A DNA stretch of 64,000 bases from Gammaproteobacteria bacterium (GTDB lineage Bacteria; Pseudomonadota; Gammaproteobacteria; Steroidobacterales; Woeseiaceae): the NCBI GenBank assembly GCA_029862045.1, contig JAOTYE010000005.1, positions 62,001-126,000 of the forward strand, read 5' to 3'. Below the pieces are notes generated by a model. That model saw nothing but the letters and a program-made list of their open reading frames with translations. It had not been told where the DNA came from and did not search any database. A program made the translations under genes and the position numbers. This document shows, in pieces, positions 39,493 to 47,671 of this stretch (positions are counted from its first letter, which is position 1; the number at the start of each line of letters is the position of its first letter).

Positions 39493-40245
39493 CTACTTCG
39501 CGGCGTTTTCTTCGAGGGCTGCCGCCAGCTGGTCCGGCGCCAGGTAACCGCCGATCAACGTGCCATCATCGAATACGATGGCAGGCGTGCCTGAGAGACC
39601 GACATCCCGACCGATAACGTAGTGATCCTGCACGATCGACGAATCACAGCTGGAAGTCTCGAATTTGCGATCAAGCTTTGCCATGGTCAGCGCGTTCGCG
39701 CGATCGGATGCACACCAGACTTCTTCAGCCGTATTCCACGCGCGCGATGCCGGTCCGTTACGCGGGTACAGCAGATACCGAACCTGGATACCGTGCGCCA
39801 TGTACTCGTCGATCTGGCTATGCAGGCGGCGACAGTAACTGCACTCGACATCCGTGAAAATGGACACCGAGTACTTCACGTCTTTGGGCGAGAAAATAAT
39901 GGTCCGTTCGTCAGCGACGTCCGACATGAGTTCGCGGCGCGCGTCAGTGCGGGCAGCCTCGCTCAGGTTAACCTGGTGGTCGAGGTCGATCATGTCACCC
40001 TGCAACAGGTAGCGGCCGTCAGCCGAGATGTACGCGACTACTGATCCTTTCTGGATCGTGTACCAGCCATCCACAGGACTGCCCTTGACATCGTCCGGCT
40101 CGATCATGTCGAACATTTCGCCAACTTTCTGCCGTACCTGATTCAACTCGGCGCTGTCGTCGGCGGCCCGCGCCAATGCGAAGGAAAATGTGACCGCGAG
40201 CAATGCGGTCAGTCGAATGTAACTAGTTGCGGACATACGGCTCAT
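39493..40245 (-). CDS. dsbC: Thiol:disulfide interchange protein DsbC
   Basis: A 250-residue periplasmic disulfide isomerase. It has a signal peptide ending near ALARA-ADD, an N-terminal dimerisation domain and a thioredoxin-fold domain with the CSYC active site (Cys135, Cys138) and the cis-proline loop GLSGTPAIVFDDG. It shuffles wrong disulfides in exported proteins. It follows xerD after 87 nt, as in E. coli. Confidence 0.94.
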   Translation of the reverse strand: MSRMSATSYIRLTALLAVTFSFALARAADDSAELNQVRQKVGEMFDMIEPDDVKGSPVDGWYTIQKGSVVAYISADGRYLLQGDMIDLDHQVNLSEAARTDARRELMSDVADERTIIFSPKDVKYSVSIFTDVECSYCRRLHSQIDEYMAHGIQVRYLLYPRNGPASRAWNTAEEVWCASDRANALTMAKLDRKFETSSCDSSIVQDHYVIGRDVGLSGTPAIVFDDGTLIGGYLAPDQLAAALEENAAK

Positions 40246-40332
40246 CGAATATTCCTGAATGGGTTCCAGCGCCTTGCTTACATGGACCTTTCAGGCCCGC
40301 TCCGGTTCCCCGGCGCGGCAAGTGTAGCAAAG

Positions 40333-41274
40333 CTACCCTCGCGGATGGTGCTTGCCGTGCAGATCTTTGAGCCGCTCGCGAGCGACATGGGTGTAGATCT
40401 GGGTCGTGGAGAGATCGCTATGACCTAACAAAAGTTGCACGACGCGAAGATCTGCGCCTCGATTGAGCAGGTGCGTGGCGAAAGCATGGCGCAAGCTGTG
40501 CGGAGACATTTTCTGACGAACGCCCGCTTTTTCGGCATAACGTTTGATGATGTGCCAAAACGCCTGGCGGGTCATGCGGTCGCCGCGGCGTGTCGGAAAC
40601 AAATAATCCGTCTGCCGCTCGAGCAGGATTTCCATGCGTGGCCCATCGATGAAGTCCGTGAGCCAGCGCTGCGACTCTTCGCCGAGCGGGATTAGCCGTT
40701 CACGATCGCCTTTGCCGACGATACGCAGCACACCCTGATTGAAATTGACCTGCGACTGCTTGAGGTTGATGAGTTCCGAGACTCGCAGACCCGTGGCGTA
40801 CAACAGCTCGAGCATTGCGCGATCACGGTGACCCAGGGGCTCGTCCGTGTTGGGCGCATTCAGGAGGGAGTCGACCTCATCTTCGCTCAGTGTTTTTGGC
40901 AACGAGCGCCCGATACGCGGCATTTCGATGTCCGCCGTCGGATCGGTATCGCGAAGCCCTTCGCGCATGATGTAACGGAAAAAACGGCGAAAGCTGGACA
41001 ATTGGCGTGCTGTCGATCGGGGTTTGGCGCCGCCCTCGACCCGGCCTGCGATAAATGCGAGAAGATCCGCCTTGTCGGCCAAATCGATGGGCTTGTCGTG
41101 TTCGGCCAGACCACGTCCCAGCGTCATCAGATCAGCACGATAAGCGCCGAGCGTGTTCTGCGACAGGCCACGTTCCATCCAAATCGCATCAAGGAATCGG
41201 TCGACGAGCTCTTCAGAGCGTGTAACAGTCTTCGATTCCGGTTTCTTCTGCTCTTTACTGGCCATAGCTTCCAT
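40333..41274 (-). CDS. xerD: Site-specific tyrosine recombinase XerD
   Basis: A 313-residue recombinase. It has an N-terminal SAM-like core-binding domain (LVDRFLDAIWMERGLSQNTLGAYRADL) and a C-terminal catalytic domain with the Arg in ATGLRVSEL, HSLRHAFATHLL, LLGHSDLSTTQIYTH and the Tyr nucleophile in that last block. With XerC it resolves chromosome dimers at dif. ATGs at 41274 and 41265 are both possible starts. Next to dsbC, as expected. Confidence 0.96.
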   Translation of the reverse strand: MEAMASKEQKKPESKTVTRSEELVDRFLDAIWMERGLSQNTLGAYRADLMTLGRGLAEHDKPIDLADKADLLAFIAGRVEGGAKPRSTARQLSSFRRFFRYIMREGLRDTDPTADIEMPRIGRSLPKTLSEDEVDSLLNAPNTDEPLGHRDRAMLELLYATGLRVSELINLKQSQVNFNQGVLRIVGKGDRERLIPLGEESQRWLTDFIDGPRMEILLERQTDYLFPTRRGDRMTRQAFWHIIKRYAEKAGVRQKMSPHSLRHAFATHLLNRGADLRVVQLLLGHSDLSTTQIYTHVARERLKDLHGKHHPRG

Positions 41275-41422
41275 CTGTTCAGTCGCGCAATCCTTTGCGG
41301 TAGCATACGCCGGTGTTCAGACCACAGCGTAGGCGCAAGCCCTGCCGGCCGATCGCATTCCGGCATCGCCAAGCGACGGATTTTTCAAGGTTTTGAGTAT
41401 GATGACCACGTCCTGCAACCGG

Positions 41423-41438
41423 CGTGACCCCTGTCACA
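41423..41438. promoter_or_regulatory. CRP/FNR-family-like palindrome, site 1
   Basis: CGTGACCCCTGTCACA has GTGA and TCAC half-sites 6 nt apart, the spacing of CRP-type boxes (TGTGA-N6-TCACA). It lies in the 202-nt gap between divergent xerD and the acyltransferase gene. Confidence 0.45.
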
Positions 41439-41461
41439 GATTCCATAAGGCATTAACATAA

Positions 41462-41477
41462 AGTGATCTGCGTCACA
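41462..41477. promoter_or_regulatory. CRP/FNR-family-like palindrome, site 2
   Basis: AGTGATCTGCGTCACA has the same GTGA-N6-TCAC pattern as site 1, 39 bp away centre to centre. Its last base is the first base of the acyltransferase ATG, a place that would suit repression. Confidence 0.45.
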
Positions 41478-42223
41478 TGACTGCGCCAAGTGCCGGAATC
41501 GGCACATATGTGGCTCGAACCCTGTTCGGGCTTTACGGCTGGGTGGTATTCATTTTCGGCGCTCTGTTGGCGCTGCTCGCGGTGTTGCTCGTCCCTGGTG
41601 AGGAACGCCGCCACCGGCTTGCCGCTGGCGCAACCAGAGCCATCTTCATACTCGCCGGTTTACCAGCCGAAATCCATGGCCTCGAGAACATACCGGATGG
41701 CAATGCGGTCGTCGTCGCCAATCACGCCAGCTATGTCGACGGTTTGCTGCTCAAGGCTTACCTGCCGTACCGGTTTTCATTCGTTGTCAAAGGGGAGATG
41801 CGCAACGTACCGGTAGCTCACTTCCTGTTGCGGCGTTCGGGCTCGAAATTCGTGGAGCGCTTTACCGCCGCTGGCAGTTCACGAGACGCCCGCAAGATCG
41901 TCAAAGCGGCACAGGGCGGCGATTCCCTGGCATTTTTCCCCGAAGGCACATCCAAGTTAGAGCCAGGCGTCGGGCGATTTCGTGCCGGCGCGTTTGTCTC
42001 AGCGATCAAAGGCAACATGCCGATTGTGCCCATCGCGATATCGGGTACCCGGGAATTGCTGCCGGCAGGTCGCCTGTGGCCCTGGCCTGTACGCCCTCGA
42101 TTTGAGGTACTGCCGCCAATTACGCCCGATGATCCGGCATTCGGGGATCATCGTCTGCTGGCCGAAGAAGCACGGCAGCAGATTCTGGCGGTACTCGGCG
42201 AACCGGATTTGCGTGACATATAG
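41477..42223 (+). CDS. plsC: 1-acyl-sn-glycerol-3-phosphate acyltransferase (PlsC family)
   Basis: A 248-residue membrane acyltransferase. One or two N-terminal helices (WVVFIFGALLALLAVLLV) precede the catalytic NHASYVD (His83, Asp88). The substrate block FFPEGTSKLEPGVGRFRAG is present. It converts lysophosphatidate to phosphatidate or acts on a related acceptor. ATG 41477 has no visible ribosome site, and the CRP-like palindrome occupies that spot. Several PlsC paralogues usually exist per genome, so the exact acceptor is open. Confidence 0.88.
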   Translation: MTAPSAGIGTYVARTLFGLYGWVVFIFGALLALLAVLLVPGEERRHRLAAGATRAIFILAGLPAEIHGLENIPDGNAVVVANHASYVDGLLLKAYLPYRFSFVVKGEMRNVPVAHFLLRRSGSKFVERFTAAGSSRDARKIVKAAQGGDSLAFFPEGTSKLEPGVGRFRAGAFVSAIKGNMPIVPIAISGTRELLPAGRLWPWPVRPRFEVLPPITPDDPAFGDHRLLAEEARQQILAVLGEPDLRDI

Positions 42224-42297
42224 CTGTTCTTGCGTATTGCGCCGTGACAGGAATTGCAGGAAAGTAGCGACCCGGGATTTTAATGCGAGTTAAAAAA

Positions 42298-43479
42298 ATG
42301 AGTTCAGATCCGGTTGTGATCGTCGCCGCAAAACGGACGCCGATTGGTGCATTCCAGGGCGTGTTTTCCTCAGCCTCGGCCCCGCAGCTCGGTGCGGCAG
42401 CGATTGCCGCAACGATTGCCGAGACCGGCATCGATGCTGCGGATGTTGATCAGGTGTTGATGGGTTGTGTATTGCCTGCCGGCCTGGGCCAGGCGCCTGC
42501 GCGGCAGGCGGCTCTCGCGGGCGGCATTCCTGTCGGTACGCCCTGCACAACTGTCAACAAGATGTGTGGCTCAGGGATGAAAACGATCATGCTCGGCCAC
42601 GATCTTCTGAAGGCTGAAAGCGCGGTTGTCGTTGTCGCCGGGGGCCTCGAATCGATGAGCAACGCACCGTATCTGCTGCCGAAAGCACGAAGTGGCTACC
42701 GGATGGGTCACCAGGAAGTGCTCGACCACATGTTTTTCGACGGTCTGCAGGATCCGTACGAGGGCGAAATGATGGGTTTTTTCGCCGAAAACACTGCGGA
42801 CAAGTACGGCTTCAGCCGCGAGGCGCAGGACGCTTTCGCGATTGAATCGGTGACGCGTGCGCAAGGCGCGGCCGCAGCCGGCGCCTTCGTTGCCGAAATC
42901 GCTCCGGTCACGATCAAGACTCGCAAAGCCGAAGTCATCGTCGCTAACGACGAGACACCGGGAACGGTTAACATCGATAAAATCCCGACGTTGCGAGCGG
43001 CATTTCGCAAAGATGGCACGGTGACTGCGGCAAGCTCGTCTTCGATTTCTGATGGCGCCTCTGCGCTGATCCTCATGACCGCATCCGAGGCCGAAAAGCG
43101 TGGTCTTGAGCCGCTAGCCACGATCATTGGCCATTCGAGCTTCGCGCAGGAACCTGCCTGGTTTACGACGTCACCCGTAGCAGCGATCAAGAACTTGCAC
43201 GAGAAGCTCGGGTGGAGTGTGGACAACGTCGATCTGTATGAAGTTAACGAAGCATTTGCCGTCGTCACGATGGCCGCGATGGTCGATGTCGGCATCGATC
43301 ACGCAAACATCAATGTAAACGGCGGCGCGTGCGCTTTGGGACATCCGATCGGTGCGTCTGGCGCACGTATCACGACGACATTGCTACATGCATTAAAAGC
43401 ACGGAACCTGAAACGTGGCGTTGCATCTCTGTGCATTGGTGGTGGCGAGGCCGTCGCGATCGGTATTGAAATCAACTAA
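42298..43479 (+). CDS. Acetyl-CoA C-acetyltransferase (thiolase)
   Basis: A 393-residue thiolase. The acyl-carrying Cys90 is in NKMCGSGMK, the histidine in GHPIGASGAR and the second cysteine in SLCIGGGEA. It condenses or cleaves acetoacetyl-CoA or longer 3-ketoacyl-CoA. The start MSSDPVVIVAAKRTP at 42298 fits the family; an ATG at 42283 would add five residues. It is followed after 11 nt by a type II 3-hydroxyacyl-CoA dehydrogenase-like SDR, making a pair for beta-oxidation or branched-chain amino-acid breakdown. Confidence 0.95.
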   Translation: MSSDPVVIVAAKRTPIGAFQGVFSSASAPQLGAAAIAATIAETGIDAADVDQVLMGCVLPAGLGQAPARQAALAGGIPVGTPCTTVNKMCGSGMKTIMLGHDLLKAESAVVVVAGGLESMSNAPYLLPKARSGYRMGHQEVLDHMFFDGLQDPYEGEMMGFFAENTADKYGFSREAQDAFAIESVTRAQGAAAAGAFVAEIAPVTIKTRKAEVIVANDETPGTVNIDKIPTLRAAFRKDGTVTAASSSSISDGASALILMTASEAEKRGLEPLATIIGHSSFAQEPAWFTTSPVAAIKNLHEKLGWSVDNVDLYEVNEAFAVVTMAAMVDVGIDHANINVNGGACALGHPIGASGARITTTLLHALKARNLKRGVASLCIGGGEAVAIGIEIN

Positions 43480-43490
43480 GGGTAACAAAA

Positions 43491-44258
43491 ATGGATTTAG
43501 CAACTGCGAAGGCTGTCATTACAGGTGGCGCCTCGGGACTTGGGTTTGCAACCGCGCAACGCGTTATTGATGCCGGCGGTCAGGTCGTGCTGCTCGATAT
43601 TAATGACGAGCAAGGCGCCTCGAGCGCTGCGAGTCTCGGTGAGCGGGCGACTTTCATTAATACTGATGTATCCAACGAGGAGTCTGTTAAAGCAGCAATC
43701 GGCCAGGCGAATGAGGCGATGGGCGGTATCACGCTGGCCGTTAATTGTGCTGGCATTGCGACAGCAGGACGCACCCTGGGCCGCGACGGTCCATGGCCGA
43801 GCGAGCTTTTCAACAAAGTCATTCAGGTCAATCTGGTTGGTAGTTTCAACGTCACCAAAGAGGCAGCCGCGTTCATGCAGCACAACGAGCCGACTGCGGA
43901 CGGCGAACGCGGTGTTGTGATCAGCACGGCGTCTATCGCTGCGTTCGAGGGACAGATTGGTCAGGCCGCGTACTCGGCATCGAAAGGCGGCATCGTCGGC
44001 ATGATGTTGCCGCTGGCTCGCGAATTCGCGCAATTCGGCATTCGTGTCAATACGATTGCACCGGGCGTATTCCTGACGCCTATGGTGGCCGGCATGCCCG
44101 AAGAGGTACAGGACTCGCTCGGCAAACAAGTCCCCTTCCCGCCGCGCCTCGGCAGACCTGAGGAGTACGCCGCCACCGCCGAGTTTATCTACGAAACAAC
44201 GATGGTCAACGGCGAAACCATACGCGTTGACGGCGCAATCCGAATGCAGCCGAAGTAA
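43491..44258 (+). CDS. Short-chain dehydrogenase, 3-hydroxyacyl-CoA dehydrogenase type 2-like
   Basis: A 255-residue SDR with an intact cofactor loop [12 protein letters not shown]-type motif (AVNCAGIA), catalytic STAS and YSASKGG. Layout and length, and the C-terminal GRPEEYA then [13 protein letters not shown], resemble HSD17B10-type 3-hydroxyacyl-CoA dehydrogenases. It forms an operon with the thiolase upstream. The stop is followed directly by the second 83-nt hairpin element. Confidence 0.9.
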   Translation: MDLATAKAVITGGASGLGFATAQRVIDAGGQVVLLDINDEQGASSAASLGERATFINTDVSNEESVKAAIGQANEAMGGITLAVNCAGIATAGRTLGRDGPWPSELFNKVIQVNLVGSFNVTKEAAAFMQHNEPTADGERGVVISTASIAAFEGQIGQAAYSASKGGIVGMMLPLAREFAQFGIRVNTIAPGVFLTPMVAGMPEEVQDSLGKQVPFPPRLGRPEEYAATAEFIYETTMVNGETIRVDGAIRMQPK

Positions 44259-44341
44259 GGCCTGTGGCCGCGACGTTACTCATCGGAAGTAAAGCGCAGC
44301 GCAGCGAGCCATGAAGATGAGTAACGTCGCGGCCGCAGGCC
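44259..44341. repeat. 83-nt hairpin element, copy 2
   Basis: Arms of 26 nt, 44259-44284 and 44316-44341, pair along their whole length with one G-U pair (for example GCGACGTTACTCATC against GATGAGTAACGTCGC). The 31-nt loop holds GTAAAGCGCAGCG, C, AGCGAGCCATGA, almost the same as in the element at 30872-30954. The element begins at the base after the SDR stop and ends 4 nt before the ETF-QO stop, so it fills the gap between convergent genes. Confidence 0.85.
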
Positions 44342-44345
44342 GTTA

Positions 44346-45989
44346 TTACATCCCTGAATAGTTCGGACCGCCGCCGCCTTCGGGCACTGTCCAGACAATA
44401 TTTTGTTTCGGGTCTTTGATGTCGCAGGTTTTGCAGTGCACGCAGTTTGCTGCGCTGATCTCGAAGACCTTCTTACCGCCTTCCTCGACGATTTCATAGA
44501 CGCCAGCCGGACAATAGCGCTGTGCCGGTTCATCGAAATTGGGCAGATTGAAGTCGATCGGAATCGATTCGTCCTTGAGAATGAGATGCGAGGGCTGATC
44601 TTCTTCGTGGTTAGTGCTCGACAAGAACACGGAAGACAGGCGATCGAAGGTGATGACGCCATCCGGTTTCGGGTACTCGATGACCTCGGCCTCGCTAGCC
44701 GTCTTCAGCGAATCGTGATCGGTCGCAGGATTACGCCAGGTAAATGGCAGCTTGCCGAAGAATATATTCTGATCGATAAACGTAAACGCTGCGCCCCAGA
44801 ACATGCCCAGTTTTACCAGCCCGGGTCCGAAGTTTCGCCCGCTATGCAGTTCCTTATAAACCCACGAACCTTTGACGCTTTCTTCGTAGTCACCGAGTTC
44901 CGACTGGCCTGCGTCTCCTGAAGATAACGCCCGATGAACACTCTCAGCGGCGAGCATGCCGGTCTTGATGGCCGTGTGTGCGCCCTTGATCTTAACGCCA
45001 TTGAGAAATCCGGCGCCACAGCCGACCAACATGCCGCCCGGAAACGTCAGCTTGGGAAGCGATTGCAGGCCACCTTTGTTTACAGCACGCGCACCGTAGC
45101 CAATGCGCTTGCCGCCCTCCACGTAATGCCGGATCTTCGGGTGCAGCTTCCAGCGCTGAAACTCTTCGAAAGGTGACAGATGCGGGTTCGTGTAATCGAG
45201 TGCGATGATCAGCCCAAGAAACACCTGGTTGTTGGCAGCGTGATAAAGAAAACCGCCGCCTTCAGTGTGGTTGTCGAGCGGCCAGCCCGCCGTATGTACC
45301 ACGAGGCCTTCGTCGTGCTTTTCGGGAGCGATCTCCCAAGTCTCCTTGATGCCGATACCGTAATGCTGCGGGTCTGCGTTTGCGCGCAGCTCAAATCGGT
45401 CCATGAGTCGCTCACCAAGATTGCCACGCACGCCTTCGGCAAATATCGTGTACTTGGCTGTCAGTTCGTAGCCAGGCTGGTAGCTCGCTTTCCGCTCTCC
45501 GTTCTTTCCAATTCCCATATCACTGGTCGCAACACCTGTTACGCGGCCCTCGCCGTCGTACAACACTTCAGACGCCGCGAAACCGGGAAATACATTGACG
45601 CCCATGGACTCGGCCTGTTCAGCGAGCCACTGGCACAGCTGACCCAGACTAATGATGTAGTTGCCCTTATTGTGCATTGGCCGCGGCACGAACAGTCCCG
45701 GCGTCCTGATGCCCTTTTTGGCGCTGGTCAGAAAATAAACGTCGTCGCCTTTGACCGCAGTCTTTACCGGCGCGCCCTTTTCTTTCCAGTCTGGAAACAG
45801 CTCATTCAGGCCGGTCGGCTCAAACACGTTGCCGGACAATATGTGCGCACCGATCTCCGATCCCTTCTCGACTACGACGATCGAGAGGCTATCATCAAGT
45901 TGCATCAAGCGGCATGCTGCGGCAAGACCTGCAGGCCCGCCACCGACGATGACGACGTCGAATTCCATGGCCTCACGTTCTGTGGTCAC
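44346..45989 (-). CDS. etfD: Electron transfer flavoprotein-ubiquinone oxidoreductase
   Basis: A 547-residue flavoprotein that passes electrons from ETF to ubiquinone. The N-terminal FAD site is VVIVGGGPAGLAAACRL. The quinone-binding middle region is present. The C-terminal [4Fe-4S] site has cysteines in RYCPAGVYE and NCVHCKTCDIKDP. The GTG at 45989 (then TTEREAMEFD) is favoured, with GGGGA 8 nt upstream; ATG 45968 is the alternative. It ties in with the thiolase/SDR pair it converges on, both serving fatty-acid or amino-acid oxidation. Confidence 0.95.
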   Translation of the reverse strand: MTTEREAMEFDVVIVGGGPAGLAAACRLMQLDDSLSIVVVEKGSEIGAHILSGNVFEPTGLNELFPDWKEKGAPVKTAVKGDDVYFLTSAKKGIRTPGLFVPRPMHNKGNYIISLGQLCQWLAEQAESMGVNVFPGFAASEVLYDGEGRVTGVATSDMGIGKNGERKASYQPGYELTAKYTIFAEGVRGNLGERLMDRFELRANADPQHYGIGIKETWEIAPEKHDEGLVVHTAGWPLDNHTEGGGFLYHAANNQVFLGLIIALDYTNPHLSPFEEFQRWKLHPKIRHYVEGGKRIGYGARAVNKGGLQSLPKLTFPGGMLVGCGAGFLNGVKIKGAHTAIKTGMLAAESVHRALSSGDAGQSELGDYEESVKGSWVYKELHSGRNFGPGLVKLGMFWGAAFTFIDQNIFFGKLPFTWRNPATDHDSLKTASEAEVIEYPKPDGVITFDRLSSVFLSSTNHEEDQPSHLILKDESIPIDFNLPNFDEPAQRYCPAGVYEIVEEGGKKVFEISAANCVHCKTCDIKDPKQNIVWTVPEGGGGPNYSGM

Positions 45990-46069
45990 TGTTATATTCC
46001 CCAAACTCAGAGATAGAATTGTGGCTCTGCCTGGCGTCTTACGCGCCGCGAAAAAGGATAACCGGTATT

Positions 46070-47161
46070 TTGACTATTCGCGAGGCCTACGAGAGCAGCC
46101 TGCATCGCGAAGGCCATGAGCGGGATGCAGCGCAGGAGAAAATTGTCGTTCTGCTCGCCGAACTGCAGCAGCGCCTGCGTGCGCAAAAGCCGCGACACGG
46201 GCTGCGCGGCCTTTTCAGTCGCAGCTCTCAATCCAACGGCATAGGTGAGACTGGTCTCTATATCTGGGGAGGCGTCGGTCGTGGCAAGACGTTTCTGATG
46301 GACTTGTTCTTTGAGACTCTGCCATTGGAGCAAAAAAGGCGCATCCACTTTCACCGCATGATGCACGAGGTTCACGATCACCTGATGTCGCTTGGCAACG
46401 TAGAAGACCCGCTGGACCAGGTGGCTGCCGCAATTGCAGGTGACGCGCGCGTACTCTGTTTTGATGAGTTTTTCGTCAGCGATATCGGTGACGCGATGAT
46501 CCTCGGCAGGCTACTCGAGGGTCTGTTTCGTCGTGGCGTGACGCTCGTCACGACTTCCAATTCGGCACCGGACCAATTGTACAGAGATGGTCTCCAGCGA
46601 CAGCGCTTCCAGCCTGCGATTGAAATGCTGAAAACGCATACGCAGGTGGTGCATATGGACGGCGACATAGACTATCGACTGCGGTTGCTGCAGCAGGCAG
46701 GCACGTACCTGTCACCCGACGACCACGCCGCACAGCTCAAGTTGCAGCACTTTTTCGATGAGTCAGCATCCAGCCAGATTGCCGAAAACAGCGTGCTCGA
46801 TATCAATGGTCGCGAGATTCGCGCGCGGCAGTGCGCAAAAGGCATCGCGTGGTTCGACTTTGCCGACATCTGCGATGGCCCGCGCAGCCAGAACGACTAC
46901 ATCGAGATTGCCCGATGGTACCCCACCGTCATCGTGTCCGGAGTCCCTGAACTCGGCAGCGAACTCGAGAATCAGGCACGCCGATTCATCGCACTGGTCG
47001 ACGAGTTCTACGATCGTCGCGTCAAGCTTATCGTTTCGGCGGCGACGGCCGTGGACTCGCTGTATCTGGGGCAACGCCTGACATTCGAATTCGACCGCAC
47101 CGTCAGTCGATTGATCGAGATGCGGTCAACCGACTACCTTGCTTCGCCCCACCTGGCGTAA
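46070..47161 (+). CDS. zapE: Cell division ATPase ZapE (AFG1 family)
   Basis: A 363-residue AAA-type ATPase. Walker A is GGVGRGKT (about residues 67-74) and Walker B is CFDEFFVSDIGDA. The family motif HFHRMMHEVHDHL lies between them. ZapE binds FtsZ at the constricting ring. The start is taken as TTG 46070 (LTIREAYE), with AAGGAT upstream; the frame is open to 46019. Divergent from the ETF-QO gene. Confidence 0.92.
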   Translation: MTIREAYESSLHREGHERDAAQEKIVVLLAELQQRLRAQKPRHGLRGLFSRSSQSNGIGETGLYIWGGVGRGKTFLMDLFFETLPLEQKRRIHFHRMMHEVHDHLMSLGNVEDPLDQVAAAIAGDARVLCFDEFFVSDIGDAMILGRLLEGLFRRGVTLVTTSNSAPDQLYRDGLQRQRFQPAIEMLKTHTQVVHMDGDIDYRLRLLQQAGTYLSPDDHAAQLKLQHFFDESASSQIAENSVLDINGREIRARQCAKGIAWFDFADICDGPRSQNDYIEIARWYPTVIVSGVPELGSELENQARRFIALVDEFYDRRVKLIVSAATAVDSLYLGQRLTFEFDRTVSRLIEMRSTDYLASPHLA

Positions 47162-47204
47162 ACTGTGCACCTGTCGGCCCAGCCTCGCAGCGAGTCTCAA
47201 TACG

Positions 47205-47651
47205 ATGAAAGACGAACTGATCCTCGAAGAATTCCTGCCTTACCGGCTATCCATTGCGTCTCATACGGTCAGTACCAATATTGCTCGCGTCTACGAGAAG
47301 CGTTTTGGGGTTTCGATTCCCGAATGGCGCGTGATCGCGATTCTCGGTCGCTTTCCCGGGCTTTCCGCCGTTGAGGTGGCGGATCGCACGCTGATGGACA
47401 AGGTCGCCGTCAGCCGCGCGGTCACCAAACTGATCAGGAACGGTCGCATCGACCGTGAATTCGCCGATGCGGACAGGCGCCGCTCAATATTGAGTCTTTC
47501 GGAACAAGGCCGCGAGGTACACAATGAAATCGCACCGCTAGCGCTGAAGTTCGAGCGCGAGCTGTTGCAGGATATCGCTGACGATGACTACGAGAAGTTC
47601 AACTCAGTCCTCGAGAAATTGCTTGAAAAGGCGAGCCAGATCGGCAATTAG
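47205..47651 (+). CDS. MarR-family transcriptional regulator
   Basis: A 148-residue winged-helix regulator. The DNA-binding part runs IPEWRVIAILGRFPGLSAVEVADRTLMDKVAVSRAVTKL, then the wing RIDREFADADRRRSILSL. MarR proteins usually repress nearby genes and respond to small phenolic or lipid ligands. It lies 20 nt upstream of the NAD-glutamate dehydrogenase gene, which it may control or merely precede. The ATG at 47205 fits the family. Confidence 0.9.
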   Translation: MKDELILEEFLPYRLSIASHTVSTNIARVYEKRFGVSIPEWRVIAILGRFPGLSAVEVADRTLMDKVAVSRAVTKLIRNGRIDREFADADRRRSILSLSEQGREVHNEIAPLALKFERELLQDIADDDYEKFNSVLEKLLEKASQIGN

Positions 47652-47671
47652 CCGCCCGGGAGATAATAATA

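Noticed and set aside
40333..41274. xerD as a mark of a mobile element or integrated phage
   Set aside because: Its sequence and the dsbC neighbour identify the housekeeping dimer-resolution recombinase. No attachment repeats or phage genes are near.
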